A stretch of DNA of 64,000 nucleotides from Paralvinella palmiformis (lineage: Eukaryota > Annelida > Polychaeta > Terebellida > Alvinellidae), in contig JAODUP010000184.1 in NCBI GenBank assembly GCA_025642065.1, positions 181,001 to 245,000 of the forward strand, read 5' to 3'. The notes under the pieces are model-generated. The model saw only the letters and a program-made list of their open reading frames with translations. It had not been told where the DNA came from and made no database searches. This document shows positions 1 to 12,368 of the stretch, in pieces. Position 1 is the first letter of the stretch. Each line of letters starts with the position of its first letter. A program made the translations under genes and the position numbers.

Positions 1-327
1 GCTGACCTGAAACCCCATACTTATAGAAAACGCATCACTCACACCAGAAACTAATTCTCTCTCTCTCTCTCTCTCTAGAGAGAGAGAGAGAAAGAACTTT
101 TTATCATAGTTCTAACATGCTGACTGTTGTAAAATATATTTCATGTAAATATTAGAAATTACTGCAAACCATAACCTATTTCTTTTATTTAACATAACAT
201 TAACTGTTTGAAAAGAAATGTAAACTGTAGTTGATTTCTGCACACAGTATGCTAAATAAGCAATTCACAAACTGACAGAGGTAAACAGATGATGTGAAAG
301 ATGAAACATCTTTCTAATCTAATTTGG

Positions 328-396
328 TTGGGACTTAAATCCAGGGGCTAAAGGTCTGTGGCCTACCACACTACCAGTTAAGCCACAGCAATACCC
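328..396 (-). repeat. tRNA-like SINE head remnant
   Basis: On the minus strand the stretch reads tggcttaactggtagtg, resembling a tRNA A box, and about 35 bases later ctggatttaagtccc, a degraded B box. No folded tRNA or SINE tail could be recognised, so this is probably an old SINE head. The match is short and could be chance. Confidence 0.35.
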
Positions 397-910
397 GAAC
401 TATTTTTTTTAAAACTTCTGCTTATGGGTGGATGTTCAGTGGATGTCATATAGCTTCAGTGCTAGTCTGACCCCAAGAAATAATAATAAGGATAATAATA
501 ATGTATATTTAATAAAGCGCCCTTACTAGCAGGAGCCATTCAAAGGTGCTGTACAAAATATCATGAAGATGATAAGATTTCCACCCCAATTTGTCATGAT
601 TGGTTCGGATGATGTCATGTTTTATGAAAACATCAACAGGAAACGAGGAATCTTTAGTTATATTTGTACTAGTCTGTATATCAAACTATCAAAATAGGAA
701 CTGTCTATAACTAATCTCTGTGACTAATCAAACATAACAAATCTCCCAATATACCATAGTTGCGTCTAAATTTACAACATTGTAATGAACGATGAACAAT
801 TTGATGCATCTGTAGTGATGTTTCAAAAACAAGAAGACCTGTGTGTAACTTTGTCAGAGTGTCTCAGTGGCGACAACAGGAACAAACCTGTGGTTCGGCA
901 GCTGAGAGAC

Positions 911-1014
911 CTGTGACTTCATTGATACCAACAGCTATCACCATTTCCACAAGATGATTATAGACGGTCTCCATGATCCTTACGACCTCAATCTCAGCTG
1001 CCTCAATGTGAAAG
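911..1014 (-). CDS. Possible internal exon, unrecognised
   Basis: A minus-strand open stretch translating to a peptide that includes IEAAEIEVVRIMETVYNHLV. It is bounded by a possible acceptor (ggttcag) and a possible donor (cacag|gtctct). The composition looks like a coiled or helical protein and the frame is clean across the segment. There is an in-frame stop just upstream of the acceptor, and no neighbouring exon was found to join it to. It may be an isolated exon of a gene extending out of the window, a pseudo-exon, or chance. Confidence 0.22.
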
Positions 1015-1286
1015 CTGAACCATTATCTGAAACAGTAACAATTATACACAAATACAACGTTCTGTTGAAAAATCAAAAGGTTAATATATCAGGTGTATTG
1101 ATCAGGTCACATGAGTAATTAAATGGCTTGTGTAGCCTCAGCACTGATCACACACAACATAAGAAGCTAAACCACTGAACCCTACTACAAAAATCTATTA
1201 TGTTTATACAGATTTTAATTAGATCCATATAACATTATAAACAATGCACAATATCACACCACAGACTGTATTATGCAAAAGCATTA

Positions 1287-1323
<37 letters not shown>

Positions 1324-1431
1324 CACAACTCATGTTTATGCCAACTTTGGGACCTGGCTGAAAGTTGGTGTTGTGGTGGTGTGGCATTAGAGTGGGGAAG
1401 GCACATTCAGCAGATAGCCCTTTGCTGAGAC

Positions 1432-1690
1432 CAGACATGGGATCAATTCAATTGATAAATTTTGAATTGGAATTACAAAAAATTTAATCCACAAATTAAT
1501 TTATTAATTCAGAAATATTTCTTCCATGACATAAACTACTCAGAGCAGATATTCCAAGTAGGCACTTGGAGTACCTACTCATGGTAAAAAGTAGTAGGTA
1601 AAGAAGAGTCGGAATTGATACATTTGGAATTGGAAATGATAAATTTGATGTGGAATTGGAACTGATAAAATGGAATTGACCCCATGTCTG
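1432..1690. mobile_element. hAT-type MITE, copy A
   Basis: A short non-coding element with inverted ends: CAGACATGGGATCAATTC at the left and AATTGACCCCATGTCTG at the right. It is flanked by an exact 8-base direct repeat GCTGAGAC (1424-1431 and 1691-1698). The inside is made of repeated ttggaattgataaattt-like motifs and a central actcatggtaaaaagtagtagg block. The 8-base duplication and the CAG...CTG ends fit the hAT superfamily. Related copies are at 6544, 43590, 46927 and 56074. Confidence 0.8.
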
Positions 1691-2199
1691 GCTGAGACCA
1701 GAGCTCACTCACAAGAACTGCAGTCTCTTCACTTCACAGCAGTGAGGTGACATCACCTAAACTTGGGCAATTTCACTGGCTCCCATGGCTTTGAGGAGGC
1801 TGTAACGCAAATTTTCACTTGGATTTGCCCCAGTGTAATCTTGATGACTATGTACCAACCCGTTTGCTACCCTGCTCATTTTAAAACAGGACCTTCTTGT
1901 TTTGCAACCATTCCCGCAAACCTTGTGTGTGTAAGATGGGCAGTCTCTTTTGCAACCACTTGATTCAGCACAGCACGATCAAATCATGATAAGCTTGATC
2001 ATGCACCATTTAGTAAAATAGGAAATTTGTATATTCAAATGTGTTCATATTATACTATATATGATGTCCTGATACAATATATTTTTGAAGTTACTGAATC
2101 GGTCAGCTTCACATTTTGAAACAGCCTGTTCCATTTCAAAACAGACTATTTCAACATCTTCAAATAATTTACTGTTTTAAAAATTTATCTGTTCATATA

Positions 2200-2233
<34 letters not shown>

Positions 2234-3285
2234 TATATAGGTCTATATTATTTACGCTAAATTTAATTTTCACCAAAAAAAAAACATTTTGCTAGAAAAC
2301 TGGCCAATAATGCAGAAAATTTTGAAATAACAGCATGACATTTCGTTGTCACATGGTTGCTAAATGAGCAAGCATTCTTAAAACCATACTGGTTGCAAAA
2401 TGGGAAGTTCCATTTCGAAACGGTCCTGGTTGTCAAGATGGTCCATAACAAATACATTAACTAGCTAAGTATGATTCAAACCACGTAGCTATGAATGAGC
2501 CCACCCACAAGTCCAATTTATCTGGCAAGACATTACTGAATTTACTAATCTGGCAAGTCAATTAAGCCTTAAGCCATTATATATGATATGAGGTTCAGGA
2601 TTGAATCCCAACTGTTGCCCTAAAGAGAAAAAGTGGGGAGAATTGACGGGGAGAATCAACCACAACATTAAAACCCTATTTGTTATTTATTACACTTAAT
2701 AGGTTTAGGCTGGAACATAATATATCACTGAATAATTGTTTTGTTTTTATTTTGAAAGAATTTGCAACAATACACCACCAAAAACAATTAGTGACTGAAA
2801 GTGGTTGTGTAAAAATTTGAACTTTTGTTGCTAGGTGTGAACATTTCAAATGTCTACACTATGTATATATACGTGTGGGTGATCTACCCCACACTGTGGT
2901 CAAACTTCCCCTCCTACCACTTTGCTTATATAAATAACCTTTACAACATTGCCTTATTAAGAACATTAAACATTGGGGGACCGGTAGAAAAGTACTTCTT
3001 GTCGATTGCTGTAGCGAGTATACTAAGATCAAACCATTGAAGTGTAAGGTGGTTGAACCTCCCCACTTCTCCCCTAGTGGAGGAAATGTTTCATCTGGCA
3101 ATAAATTACAGATTATCTGTATATCCCTCATTTAAGTTAGTTAGCCATATGAATAACCTGCTATTATAGCCATGATTAGTTACAAACTATAAATTGATAT
3201 GGTTATGATAGAACCTGATAAAGAGGTAACTTACAAGAATGACAAGGTAGAGGAATATATATATATATATATATATATATGTGCT

Positions 3286-3376
3286 TGGACAGCTCGACCC
3301 AAGTAACAACTCGGCCCAGACTGTCTTGGACAACTCAGCCCCCTGAGCCGAGTTGTCCAAGACATCTCGGCCCAGG
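3286..3376. repeat. GC-rich hairpin between AT microsatellites
   Basis: Two arms, gtcttggacaactcagcc at about 3323-3340 and gccgagttgtccaagac at about 3347-3363, pair with one another around a very short loop. A third related copy (cttggacagctcgaccc) lies just upstream. AT microsatellites flank both sides. It could be an amplified minisatellite unit or the core of a small foldback element. Confidence 0.6.
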
Positions 3377-4084
3377 AAAAAAGAGATATATATATATATA
3401 TGTGTGCGTAAATTAAATTCTTAATTCTTGTGTGTGTGTGCGTGTGTAAACAGAGCTTGGTGGTCATTTACTTGCTGTGCAAGACTGATATGGAATAAGT
3501 ACACATAGCTGTGTGAAATGTAGTGGTAATAAATCCAAGTTTGACATTTGTAAGAGATATTAAAATGTGAAGTGTGTGTTTATCTTCATTCTTCTTAAAC
3601 TGTAAATATTATTTAGTCTGCAGCATAAAGAACAAACACAAATGTAAAATCAAAATTTTATTGATGCTGTTAAAACAACATGACAGGAACTATTTACATA
3701 TTAACATAATTATAACACATGCCATTACAAAGTGCAGGTTCGCACATACACCTTCCCGCACGAACACAATAATTTCGATGTAGAAATTTATCTATCTGTA
3801 TATTTAGCCCACAGTTAAAACATTCGACCCTGTGGATGGTGGTATTGTGCACGTTGATACAGCCGGGATATAGGCCAATAATTAAGTATTTTTATCTCAA
3901 TAAAGATAATCTTTCAAAATTCAATAAGTCTGACTTTCTAAGTACTATATATACTCATGTATAAGTCAACCTGGCAGATAAGTTAAGGTCAATTCTTTCC
4001 TCTGGCATGTGCTCACTATAGAGGTTGAAGTTAAGTATTGGCTTAATATCCCTCAAAATTCTAATCATTGTCGTCATTTACAAA

Positions 4085-4395
4085 AAAAGCTATCAAGTAT
4101 TATTACATAAAGACTGGCATGTTTGTGAGATCCAAATAAAAGTTTGGTGAAAATGAATCTTAATTTATTGAATAAGACCAGTAGGCAGAGATGTGGTGAT
4201 ATAGTTCCAACTGTGGCTCACACAAACATGCCTGATTTGAATTTCAATTGGCAAGTGTTATTAATTCATTGTTTTACAGCACATTTGGAGGTACTGGTAG
4301 GTAACAGCGCGTGACTATCAAGTATTATTACATAAAGACCGGCATGTTTGTGAGATCCAAATAACAGTTTGGTGAAAATTAATTTTTATTTATTG
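4085..4395 (+). repeat. Local direct duplication of about 80 bp
   Basis: The block starting ctatcaagtattattacata near 4088 is repeated almost unchanged near 4314. Each copy runs through gcatgtttgtgagatccaaa and ttggtgaaaat to an ttatttattga end. The spacer of about 145 bases has no recognised content. Probably a small segmental duplication or two copies of a short dispersed repeat. Confidence 0.65.
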
Positions 4396-6361
4396 ATCTA
4401 GACTAGACTAGAGTCTAAACGGCTGCTAACACACTGAAATTTTGTCTCCCGATGACTGGATTTCTTGACACTGAAATAGTACCAGCCATTAAGCCGACCC
4501 CCCAAAAAAAAATAAGGGTCAAAATGTTGACACAAAGTCTCGGCTTAATGGCCCAGAACCTACGCCTACAGTATATATATATATATATATGATAGTGCTA
4601 TATATATATATAGTGCTAAGTTAAAACATTTTATAGCTAAATTATTTAATAACTTATTCCTACTGTAACAAATGTTAAAAATGACACCAGACTGGTAGAT
4701 CCATTTCTGGACTGGCTCCATACTGTCAGAGGAAATTCAACTTGCCACTTGGCTGTGTAGTGTGTTGGCAACTAGAATAGTCAACACTTTGGATCAAGTT
4801 AGCATGCGCACAACTAGACTAGACTAGAGTGAGAGTACTCCACCGGAAAGATATAATCGAATAAAAGATCAACCAGAGTTCATCTAGAATCAAAATAATA
4901 GATAGTCATGATTATGATTAGAGCTATCGTTATTAGATTAGATCTATACACCCCCTACATGCCCTATTAGTATTGTGCTATTGCCAGTATTCTGTATTCA
5001 GTATTGGGCGATATTTTAGCGTAGAAAAAGTTAAACTTGCACTTTTATTCTTATGGCATGAATAATATGAATTTTATGCAACAAACCATAACACTCTTAC
5101 ACTGTGGGTCTTATCTGTAGACGTTCTAGAAATAAGTACTAATTTTAAACGCTTGTAAGACGTAAACAATATGGAATCAACTAGTTTTAAGTTTATATCT
5201 ATATCTATGATTCACCATTCAGATTCACACATCTGACATCAGCATAAGTTGTTAGACATATTGGCCCTTCCCATTTCGTATCAGTTGTCTTTTTTTAAAT
5301 GAAAACGTGAGGTATGTACCAAATTAGACCTCTAGATCTATTAGGCTAATTACTGCATTAATCGTTAGAACAACACAAAGTTATTATATTTAAAAAAAAT
5401 GTAGATCTAGAGTCTAGTCGACATTTTCTGAATTGGCAATACTACTGTATTTTTCTGTCTATGTTATTTAAAGGTGAGAAGTCCACGCGGATCGGCAGTT
5501 TCCCGCGTTTTGATACCCTCCAAAAAAAAAATCAACCATAAATATAATATTAGGATGCCTGTAGGTAGGTTGAGGCTGTGCTGATTAAGCGACAGCCTGG
5601 GCATTCTCCCCGAAAAACAAAACCTAAACCTGTAGGTAGGTGGCTCTAAAATTGCTCAAATTTCCATTTTTCAGTTTTTTCCTTTCTCTTTTGGTCTCAT
5701 CCCCTGGTTATTGTTAATCTTAAAGATTTTCATTTATTAGCAGTACGAAAAGGTCTGGTACATTATTTCATAGTTTTCTTAAATTATGTGGTATTTTGTA
5801 AAAATGTTGATATATCATGTGACTGCATGACGTTTTCCTTATTTACAATTTATTTATATTTACATTAGATGCGATTTCTAATAGCTGTACACCCTGTAAT
5901 ATATCTCAATATAAGGTTGGTATTGTATTCCCGTGTAAGCTATCTAGTGCAAGTCCTCCAAGGTCCATGCCCATGTCACTGTGTCCAAGCAAGGCACCGA
6001 AGCGGCGAAGGCAGAGCTAGTGGTAGTAGACTAGACTCTAGTACTACATCTACTACGACGCCTACTTTGGCTACTAGTACTAGTAGACAGTAATAGTAGT
6101 AGTCAATAGAATCTAGTCTACACTCTACGGCTCTACTCTAGCCGACTAGCCTTTAGGTGAGTAGACTAGAAAAGGGGTAAAAGCATCACCGTGAAGGCGT
6201 GATCACGCTTTTTGATTTATTTTGTACACTAATTATAATAAGTCTAATTTAAATACATAATCATATTGTCATATAATAACATAGAATGATATATATATAT
6301 AAAGTAAGTGAAAACACTCATTTTCACTGTGATCCTGAGGAGTATGTATGGATAGTGTCGC

Positions 6362-7215
6362 CATGCCTAGGCTCTGTTCACCACTATGGTCCGACCACAC
6401 TTTGAATATGGGAATGTAATCTCTAAATCTGGGACCCAAGATTTAGGTGTGATAGGGTACATAGAGATAGAAAACGTTCAGAGACGGGCCACCCAACTAA
6501 TACCAGAGCTGTAGCATCTCCCATCCGATAAGCGGCTAACAGCCAGATGGGTCAATTCAATTTTAGAATTGATGGACAATTCCAGAATTGTTTATTTAAA
6601 AATAAAATGGAATTGATAAATTTGGAATAGAAGTTTGCTACCAAACAAAATCCTATTCCGAGTACCTACTCCAAGCAAGCCACTATTGAGAAGTGGTTGC
6701 CCCCACACAAGGTGATGGACAACTTCAAACTGGCTACAACATTAGAGCCACATTTCAAACTGGACTGGCAATCTGCTAACTTCCCAGGTGGTGCGATTGT
6801 CACCAACAACCCCAGCAGAATATATGGAATTGCCCTAATTGGAATTGATCAATTTGATTTGGAATTGACCAAATAGAATTGAGTGGAATTGACAAAATGG
6901 AATTGACCCATGTCTACTGAGAGCCCTAATATTATAATCACTACAACACCCTAGGAGAAGAGGGATATGATGCAGATATGCAAGATTGCGAATGGAATTG
7001 ACAGAGTAGGTAGAAGGAGAGTCTTTGGACTAAGTTCTGGATCAGTCAGAAGCTGGTAAAAATATGCTAGATTTGGAATTAGGCAGTCAATTTTTAGCCA
7101 GAGGGTCATAAACAACTAGAACTCACTCCCAGCTGTTTAAAGTAATTAAAAGCCCATCACTAAATAGTTTTAAGTCTAGACTGGACAAGTTTTGGCTTGC
7201 AGAGCAATACAATTT
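6362..7215 (+). mobile_element. CR1/L2-like LINE, decayed 3' part of the RT ORF
   Basis: Translations match the C-terminal end of CR1/L2-type non-LTR reverse transcriptases: MVRPHFEYGNVI, then ENVQRRAT, K-R-L-T-A, and after an interruption a stretch ending in S-L-N-S-F-K-S-R-L-D-K-F. Frames are broken by stops and small indels, so it is dead. A hAT-type MITE (6544-6916) splits it between the K-R-L-T-A motif and the following segment. No 3' tail repeat or target duplication was identified. The clade name is from memory of the motif pattern. Confidence 0.6.
6544..6916 (+). mobile_element. hAT-type element, copy B, with transposase remnant
   Basis: The left end cagatgggtcaattcaatt and the right end aattgacccatgtct match the MITE family of copies A, D and E. 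The flanks CTAACAGC (6536-6543) and CTGAGAGC (6917-6924) agree at 6 of 8 bases, consistent with an aged 8-base duplication. Unlike the other copies it holds an extra block (about 6685-6835) whose + frame reads KLATTLEPHFKLDW. This resembles the L-A-T-x-L-D-P-R-F-K motif near the C-terminus of hAT transposases. It links the non-coding copies to an autonomous hAT parent. Confidence 0.65.
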
Positions 7216-8166
7216 GCCATGATCGCTATGATTTAAATAAAGTGAACCAGTTAAGACCCAGGCCATTACATTAACAGTTGCCCACTTGCCGGGGCAAGTC
7301 AAAATTCAGTTCAGGCAAGTTAAAATAATCCCTCACTTGCCCGGCTGGGCAAGTGGCAGATTTCATATCATTTAGCAATACAATTAACACTTATCCTGCA
7401 GCCCACATAGACCGCCAAGCATCAAAGGCACAATCTTTGTTTACTTTTCAACCGGCTTCTGCATCACCATAGGCCCACTCCAATCATGGAGTGAGATTAG
7501 GCAACATTGTGGCACTGTTGTCTTGGAACCATAGCTTTAAAAAGGTACCACAGTGGTTGGAGCACAGCATTACAAACATCCAGGTTCTTGGTTTGAATCT
7601 GGGTGATACCTGTCTTTGTCGAATCTGTTCCCTTAGGGAAACCCCCCTCGGCTATATGTCCTATATCTGACCAGAGAGGAGGCTAAATAACTCTCAAGTG
7701 AACAACTAGAATGATTCAAAATGTAGCTAAAATTTATCCCCATGTCATAGATCAGTAAATAATGTTTAATTATTTCAGAATAGATATATCTGTGTGTGAC
7801 AGCGAAATAAATTTGTTTTCGGCTAGTAATTAATCACTCAAAGTCAATTCAGTTAATGTGGTACGAGTTGTATACGGGATATCGTGGGTACGAGATGTTT
7901 TAGGTACGACATGTCACTGGTATGAATTGGCCTGTTACTGTTAGTACGTATAGACCCTCTACATTATTTACAATTTATTTATATTCACACTAAGTGCGAT
8001 TTTTTATTATACGGAATCTAATAGATCTATATCTTATACTAGATCTCACTGTTAGTATAAGCTTGATATCGTATTTCCTTGTAAACCCAAACGTGCATGT
8101 CCATCATGGAATATCATATTGTAGATTAGATCTACATATCTGATATAGGTACTTCGATAAACCGGC
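7216..8166. other. Intergenic, one SINE-like remnant
   Basis: At about 7549-7700 there is a degraded tRNA-like head (agtggttggagcacagcatt, then ggtttgaatctgggtg) followed by a body seen again near 14940, 19500, 22100 and 62500. At 7968-8105 there is a diverged copy of the block at 5843-5975. No gene was seen. Confidence 0.5.
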
Positions 8167-8607
8167 TTAGGCCGCCGCATAGTGCCAATAACGCTTTTGT
8201 AACGGCTTTAAAAAATGACCGACACCGCCCCTGGTTTTATGCGTCGCTGGGTCCATTACGTGATAAAGTAACTCGGCGATTTTGTTCCCGAATAGTTCAT
8301 GAACAAGTACGTCTTTATCTGATAATGTTCTGATCTCCGTGCAAAAAGTTGTATTAGGCGAGTTTGACGCCATTCATTCATATTCCCGTCATAACCAAAC
8401 TATACAAACGCGAACATTAGAGTTATATCTTCCCTCAGGAAAAGTATCATACTTTAAAACGCCCGCGCCGATACCCAACCAACCCTCGCTAAAAAGCACT
8501 GTTTCCGATTGTAGGCTGGATTTTGGACCGATTTTCAGCAGAAAATGGGTCGTGATAAACGTCAAATATTTATCAGCCGATAATTTCCTGATTTGAAATA
8601 ATGCCAA
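8167..8607 (-). CDS. Unrecognised open stretch, possible exon(s)
   Basis: Two adjacent minus-strand open frames (8607-8389 and 8373-8167) cover an island that looks less AT-rich than its surroundings. The second has a fairly protein-like composition, with motifs such as DKDVLVHELFGNKIAELLYH and a stop after a Tyr/His/Ala-rich end. No family was recognised and no confident splice sites join the two. It could be a short gene, a 5' exon in a CpG-containing promoter region, or transposon-derived. Confidence 0.2.
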
Positions 8608-8960
8608 AATCTACTGCTGAAACCATTTCAGATATCATTTTTATAAATATTTACTGAATATAAGAACCATGCTTGAAGGATTGGAGAGATTTTGGTGAGC
8701 TGGCGATATTTGGTAGTAAGCAGCCATTTGCATTATGATGGTCACGTGATCCAAATACTCTCTCCTGATTGGCCAGTTGTATTTGTTTACAGTAAATAAA
8801 AGCACATGGTCTTGTTTATATGCTGGATTTCTTTGTCCCTTTCCTGTTTATTTGTTTGACTACTGTGTTTTTACAATTTTATGTTATTATTATGATATAT
8901 ATATATATATGGATTGCATATATCAAATGTATTCATTCTGTATCTGAAATAATATAAATA
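8608..8960. other. Intergenic, AT microsatellite
   Basis: Nothing gene-like was seen. A short AT run lies at about 8895-8911. Confidence 0.5.
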
Positions 8961-10051
8961 TTTGGACTTTGGTTTCGTCACATATAATCCATTCATCAGA
9001 GTGAATTTTAGCTGTTTATGCCTCGGAATAGAACACACCACAATTCACTATCTATATATAATTTCCTTCAATTTGATATGTTATTTGCCATATTTCAATA
9101 CCAATAAGTTTTTAACATTTTGGTCTTGACCTTTTCCCATTATGGGTCAAAAGTCAAGGTCTATTATAAAAACAATCCTTAGTTCCCGTAGAATACTAAA
9201 CATCAAATTTGTAGGTGAATAACTCCTTCTTTTTAAGTTACAACCTATTTTCCTCTTGCTGGTTTGTGAAAATCTATGAAATAATCACAGTTTTGATTCA
9301 CTGTTCCCATCTAATAGCATTAGCATTAGACAGTTCTGGAATCTGTGAGCTGAGTACTTTACAATGTGCTAAGAGATATTGCAATAATAGCAAAAATTTA
9401 TCAGAGTACCTATCTGATATAATAAATTAATTGAATATCTCATATAATTATTGATTATGATTAGATCTATCATTATGATTATCTATAATAATAAATAGTA
9501 ACTATTAATAAGCTTGAAGCTTAGGTAGCTTGCAGCCTCTGAAACAAGCTAAGCACGTTACAGAAACCTGCTTACGGATAGTGAGATACTTAGCTCTATC
9601 AGTCTACTCTATGAGCAAAACATCTGCATAATGGTAATCATAACGACTTCATACTTTATGTATTACAAGACTTGTATCCATAATTTAAAAAATGTATATA
9701 ACAAATAATTTCTCCAATTAAAGTGATATATAAACTTTTGATTACTGTGGCTAGCATTATGTATAAGGCTATCTTTAATGATATCCAAGCTGTGGTACAG
9801 TTTTAAGTTTATTAAAATGTCATTACTGTTGCAGTGTGTGTGTGTGTGTGTCCAAGGGATGGATTAAAATAATTAGTCCAGGTATGTATAGTTTACATAT
9901 CACTTTAATAAAGTGAGTTTATACAGACAGCATTTCTGTTATACTTGTATAAGGCAGTTCAGTACTGTTCTGATGCAGTGTGTACAATAACCAAATCTGG
10001 TGGTTATTCAGAACTGTATCATTGATTGTTTCTGAAGCTTGGGTCACTGCT
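8961..10051 (+). repeat. Tandem duplication, copy 1 (about 1.09 kb)
   Basis: This block, starting ttggactttggtttc and ending gggtcactgct, is repeated immediately downstream at 10065-11161 with only scattered single-base differences and small indels. It contains no recognised gene. It includes a (TG)n run near 9835 and several AT-rich hairpin-prone stretches. The high identity implies a recent event. Confidence 0.9.
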
Positions 10052-10064
10052 AACATAACATTTT

Positions 10065-11161
10065 TTTGGACTTTGGTTTCTTCACATATAATCCATTCAT
10101 CAGAGTGAATTTTAGCTGTTTTATGCCTCGGAATAGAACACACCACAATTTACTATCTATATATAATTTCCTTCAATTTGATATGTTATTTGCCATGTTT
10201 CAATACCAATAAGTTTTTAACATTTTGGTCTTGACCTTTTCCCATTATGGGTCAAAAGTCAAGGTCATTATAAAAACAATCCTTAGTTCCCGTAGAATAC
10301 TAAACATCAAATTTGTAGGTGAATAACTCCCCTTCTTTTTAAGTTACAACCTATTTTCCTCTTGCTGGTTTGTGAAAATCTATGAAATAATCACAGTTTT
10401 GGATTCACTGTTCCCATCTAATAGCATTAGGCATTAGCACAGTTCTGGAATCTGTGAGCTGAGTACTTTACAATGTGCTAAGAGATATTGCAATAATAGC
10501 AAAAATTTATCAGAGTACCTATCTGATATAATAAATTAATTGAATATCTCATATAATTATTGATTATGATTAGATCTATCATTATGATTATCTATAATAA
10601 TAAATAGTAACTATTAATAAGCTTGAAGCTTAGGTAGCTTGCAGCCTCTGAAACAAGCTAAGCACGTTACAGAAACCTGCTTACGGATAGTGAGATACTT
10701 AGCTCTATCAGTCTACTCTATGAGCAAAACATCTGCATAATGGTAATCATAACGACTTCATACTTTATGTATTACAAGACTTGTATCCATAATTTAATAA
10801 AATGTATATAACAAATAATTTCTCCAATTAAAGTGATATATAAACTTTTGATTACTGTGGCTAGCATTATGTATAAGGCTATCTTTAATGATATCCAAGC
10901 TGTGGTACAGTTTTAAGTTTATTAAAATGTCATTACTGTTGCAGTGTGTGTGTGTGTGTGTCCAAGGGATGGATTAAAATAATTAGTCCAGGTATGTATA
11001 GTTTACATATCACTTTAATAAAGTGAGTTTATACAGACAGCATTTCTGTTATACTTGTATAAGGCAGTTCAGTACTGTTCTGATGCAGTGTGTACAATAA
11101 CCAAATCTGGTGGTTATTCAGAACTGTATCATTGATTGTTTCTGAAGCTTGGGTCACTGCT
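10065..11161 (+). repeat. Tandem duplication, copy 2 (about 1.09 kb)
   Basis: Direct repeat of 8961-10051, separated from it by about 13 bases (aacataacatttt). Differences include cattataaaaa versus ctattataaaaa, and two extra C in gaataactccccttc. After the shared end gggtcactgct the sequence returns to unique DNA (ctacattggag). Confidence 0.9.
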
Positions 11162-11706
11162 CTACATTGGAGTGTACGCATGTATGTAGATTGTTTAGAC
11201 TTTTATTGCAGGCACACATTTTCATTTTTAACAAAGTCTTAATACACAAATAACAACCATAAATAATACCTTAATAATAAAAATGGCTAAAATGGCAGTT
11301 ATTTTACCTGGCTTGGCTACCTCAAACGAGGGAGACACAATGGTCTGTAATTTGCTGATTTACCATGACGACTAATTCTAAACAAATGTAGAATTTACAA
11401 TAGATGGCATATGTAAATGACTGATATTATTTTAAATATTCATGATTACAATCATGAATACAATGTCTATCACACAAACGTGAATGGGATACTTCATTTT
11501 TATTCACTCAACTGCACATACAATACAATATAACTACTAAATAGAAACACTGGACATATATATAAGTATATTTTATTGATCTAGTGATGTGATATGTAAA
11601 AAGACATTAAATTGAGAGTGATTATACAAACATGGTAAAGTTCTATCATTCACATACACACTTGATTATATTATATATATATATATATGGGTGTGTGTTA
11701 GTGTTA
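11162..11706. other. Intergenic
   Basis: A block at about 11298-11345 (acctggcttggctacctcaa...) resembles the 3' end of the SINE-like repeat at 21888-21960. An AT run lies at about 11672-11688. No gene was seen. Confidence 0.5.
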
Positions 11707-11840
11707 CAGTTAATCTGTATAATCAGGTAATATGTATATTGCCTGACATTTTCAGGTAATGTATATTAAATCTCAGTTAGGAATACCAATATTTGAAGTA
11801 ATATACATATTACCAGGTACCTGATTATACAGATTAACTG
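11707..11840. mobile_element. TA-flanked palindromic MITE, copy 1
   Basis: The left end CAGTTAATCTGTATAATCAG pairs with the right end CTGATTATACAGATTAACTG, with TA on both outer sides (11705-11706, 11841-11842). The inside is also partly palindromic. TA duplications and CAGT-type ends suggest a Tc1/mariner-mobilised MITE. A GT-rich stretch and an AT run abut it. Copies 2 and 3 are at 50199 and 57799. Confidence 0.75.
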
Positions 11841-11842
<2 letters not shown>

Positions 11843-11873
<31 letters not shown>

Positions 11874-12368
11874 CTAATAAATATCTTGGTTTACATGAAG
11901 TAGAGCTGTCAGTTTCAAATTGGCTTCTGTTGCTGTTGCTTTATAAACATACAGTTTGGAATGTGATTGTTTACTGAGCCACCTATTTTTTAAATTTTAG
12001 TTTGCTAAACATATATGAGCATGTCTGTATGACTTGTTTCATTTGTCAGATTAATATCCTGGTAATCACTGCTCTTGCTTACCAACAAGACATCCTTAAA
12101 ACCATATTATACGTGCTGTGATAATCACTCATCAGTGTCTACTATAGTTTTCTACCCTACACACGAAGTTCCTCTGGTTCTTGCTTGGTGGTGAGCGCGA
12201 ATTGTGAAAGGTCTATAGTGCAAGCCAACATCATCCCCCCCCAATGATAATGATAAGAACTATATGACAAAGGCATAGTTTCTAATATTTGATTTGAATC
12301 AGAATACAGGTAACTGAACTACCTAGTAAATAAAGGGTATCTATTTAAATCAGTCATACTCTTTTCAG
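11843..12368. other. Upstream of the zinc-finger coding exon
   Basis: AT microsatellite at 11843-11871, then unique DNA ending in a pyrimidine-rich stretch and tcttttcag, the acceptor of the exon at 12369. A 5' untranslated exon is expected further upstream but was not identified. Confidence 0.5.

Larger units (their letters stand above)
1..1423. other. Intergenic, repeats only
   Basis: No convincing gene. A CT-run meets an AG-run head to head at about 55-91, so this stretch can fold on itself. The piece at about 505-560 (aataaagcgcccttact...) recurs in degraded form near 27830 and 50105. An AC then AT microsatellite lies at about 1288-1322. A SINE remnant and a doubtful exon in this stretch are listed separately. 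Confidence 0.6.
1699..6361. other. Intergenic, no gene recognised
   Basis: About 4.7 kb without a supportable gene. AT microsatellites lie near 2200-2235, 3256-3280, 3386-3400 and 4572-4612. A hairpin (3286-3376) and a short duplication (4085-4390) are listed separately. The piece at 5568-5628 (gaggctgtgctgattaagcg...) recurs in inverted form near 23768-23818. The block at 5843-5975 recurs with divergence at 7968-8105. The area at 4790-6170 is rich in ctagactag-type motifs. Confidence 0.6.
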
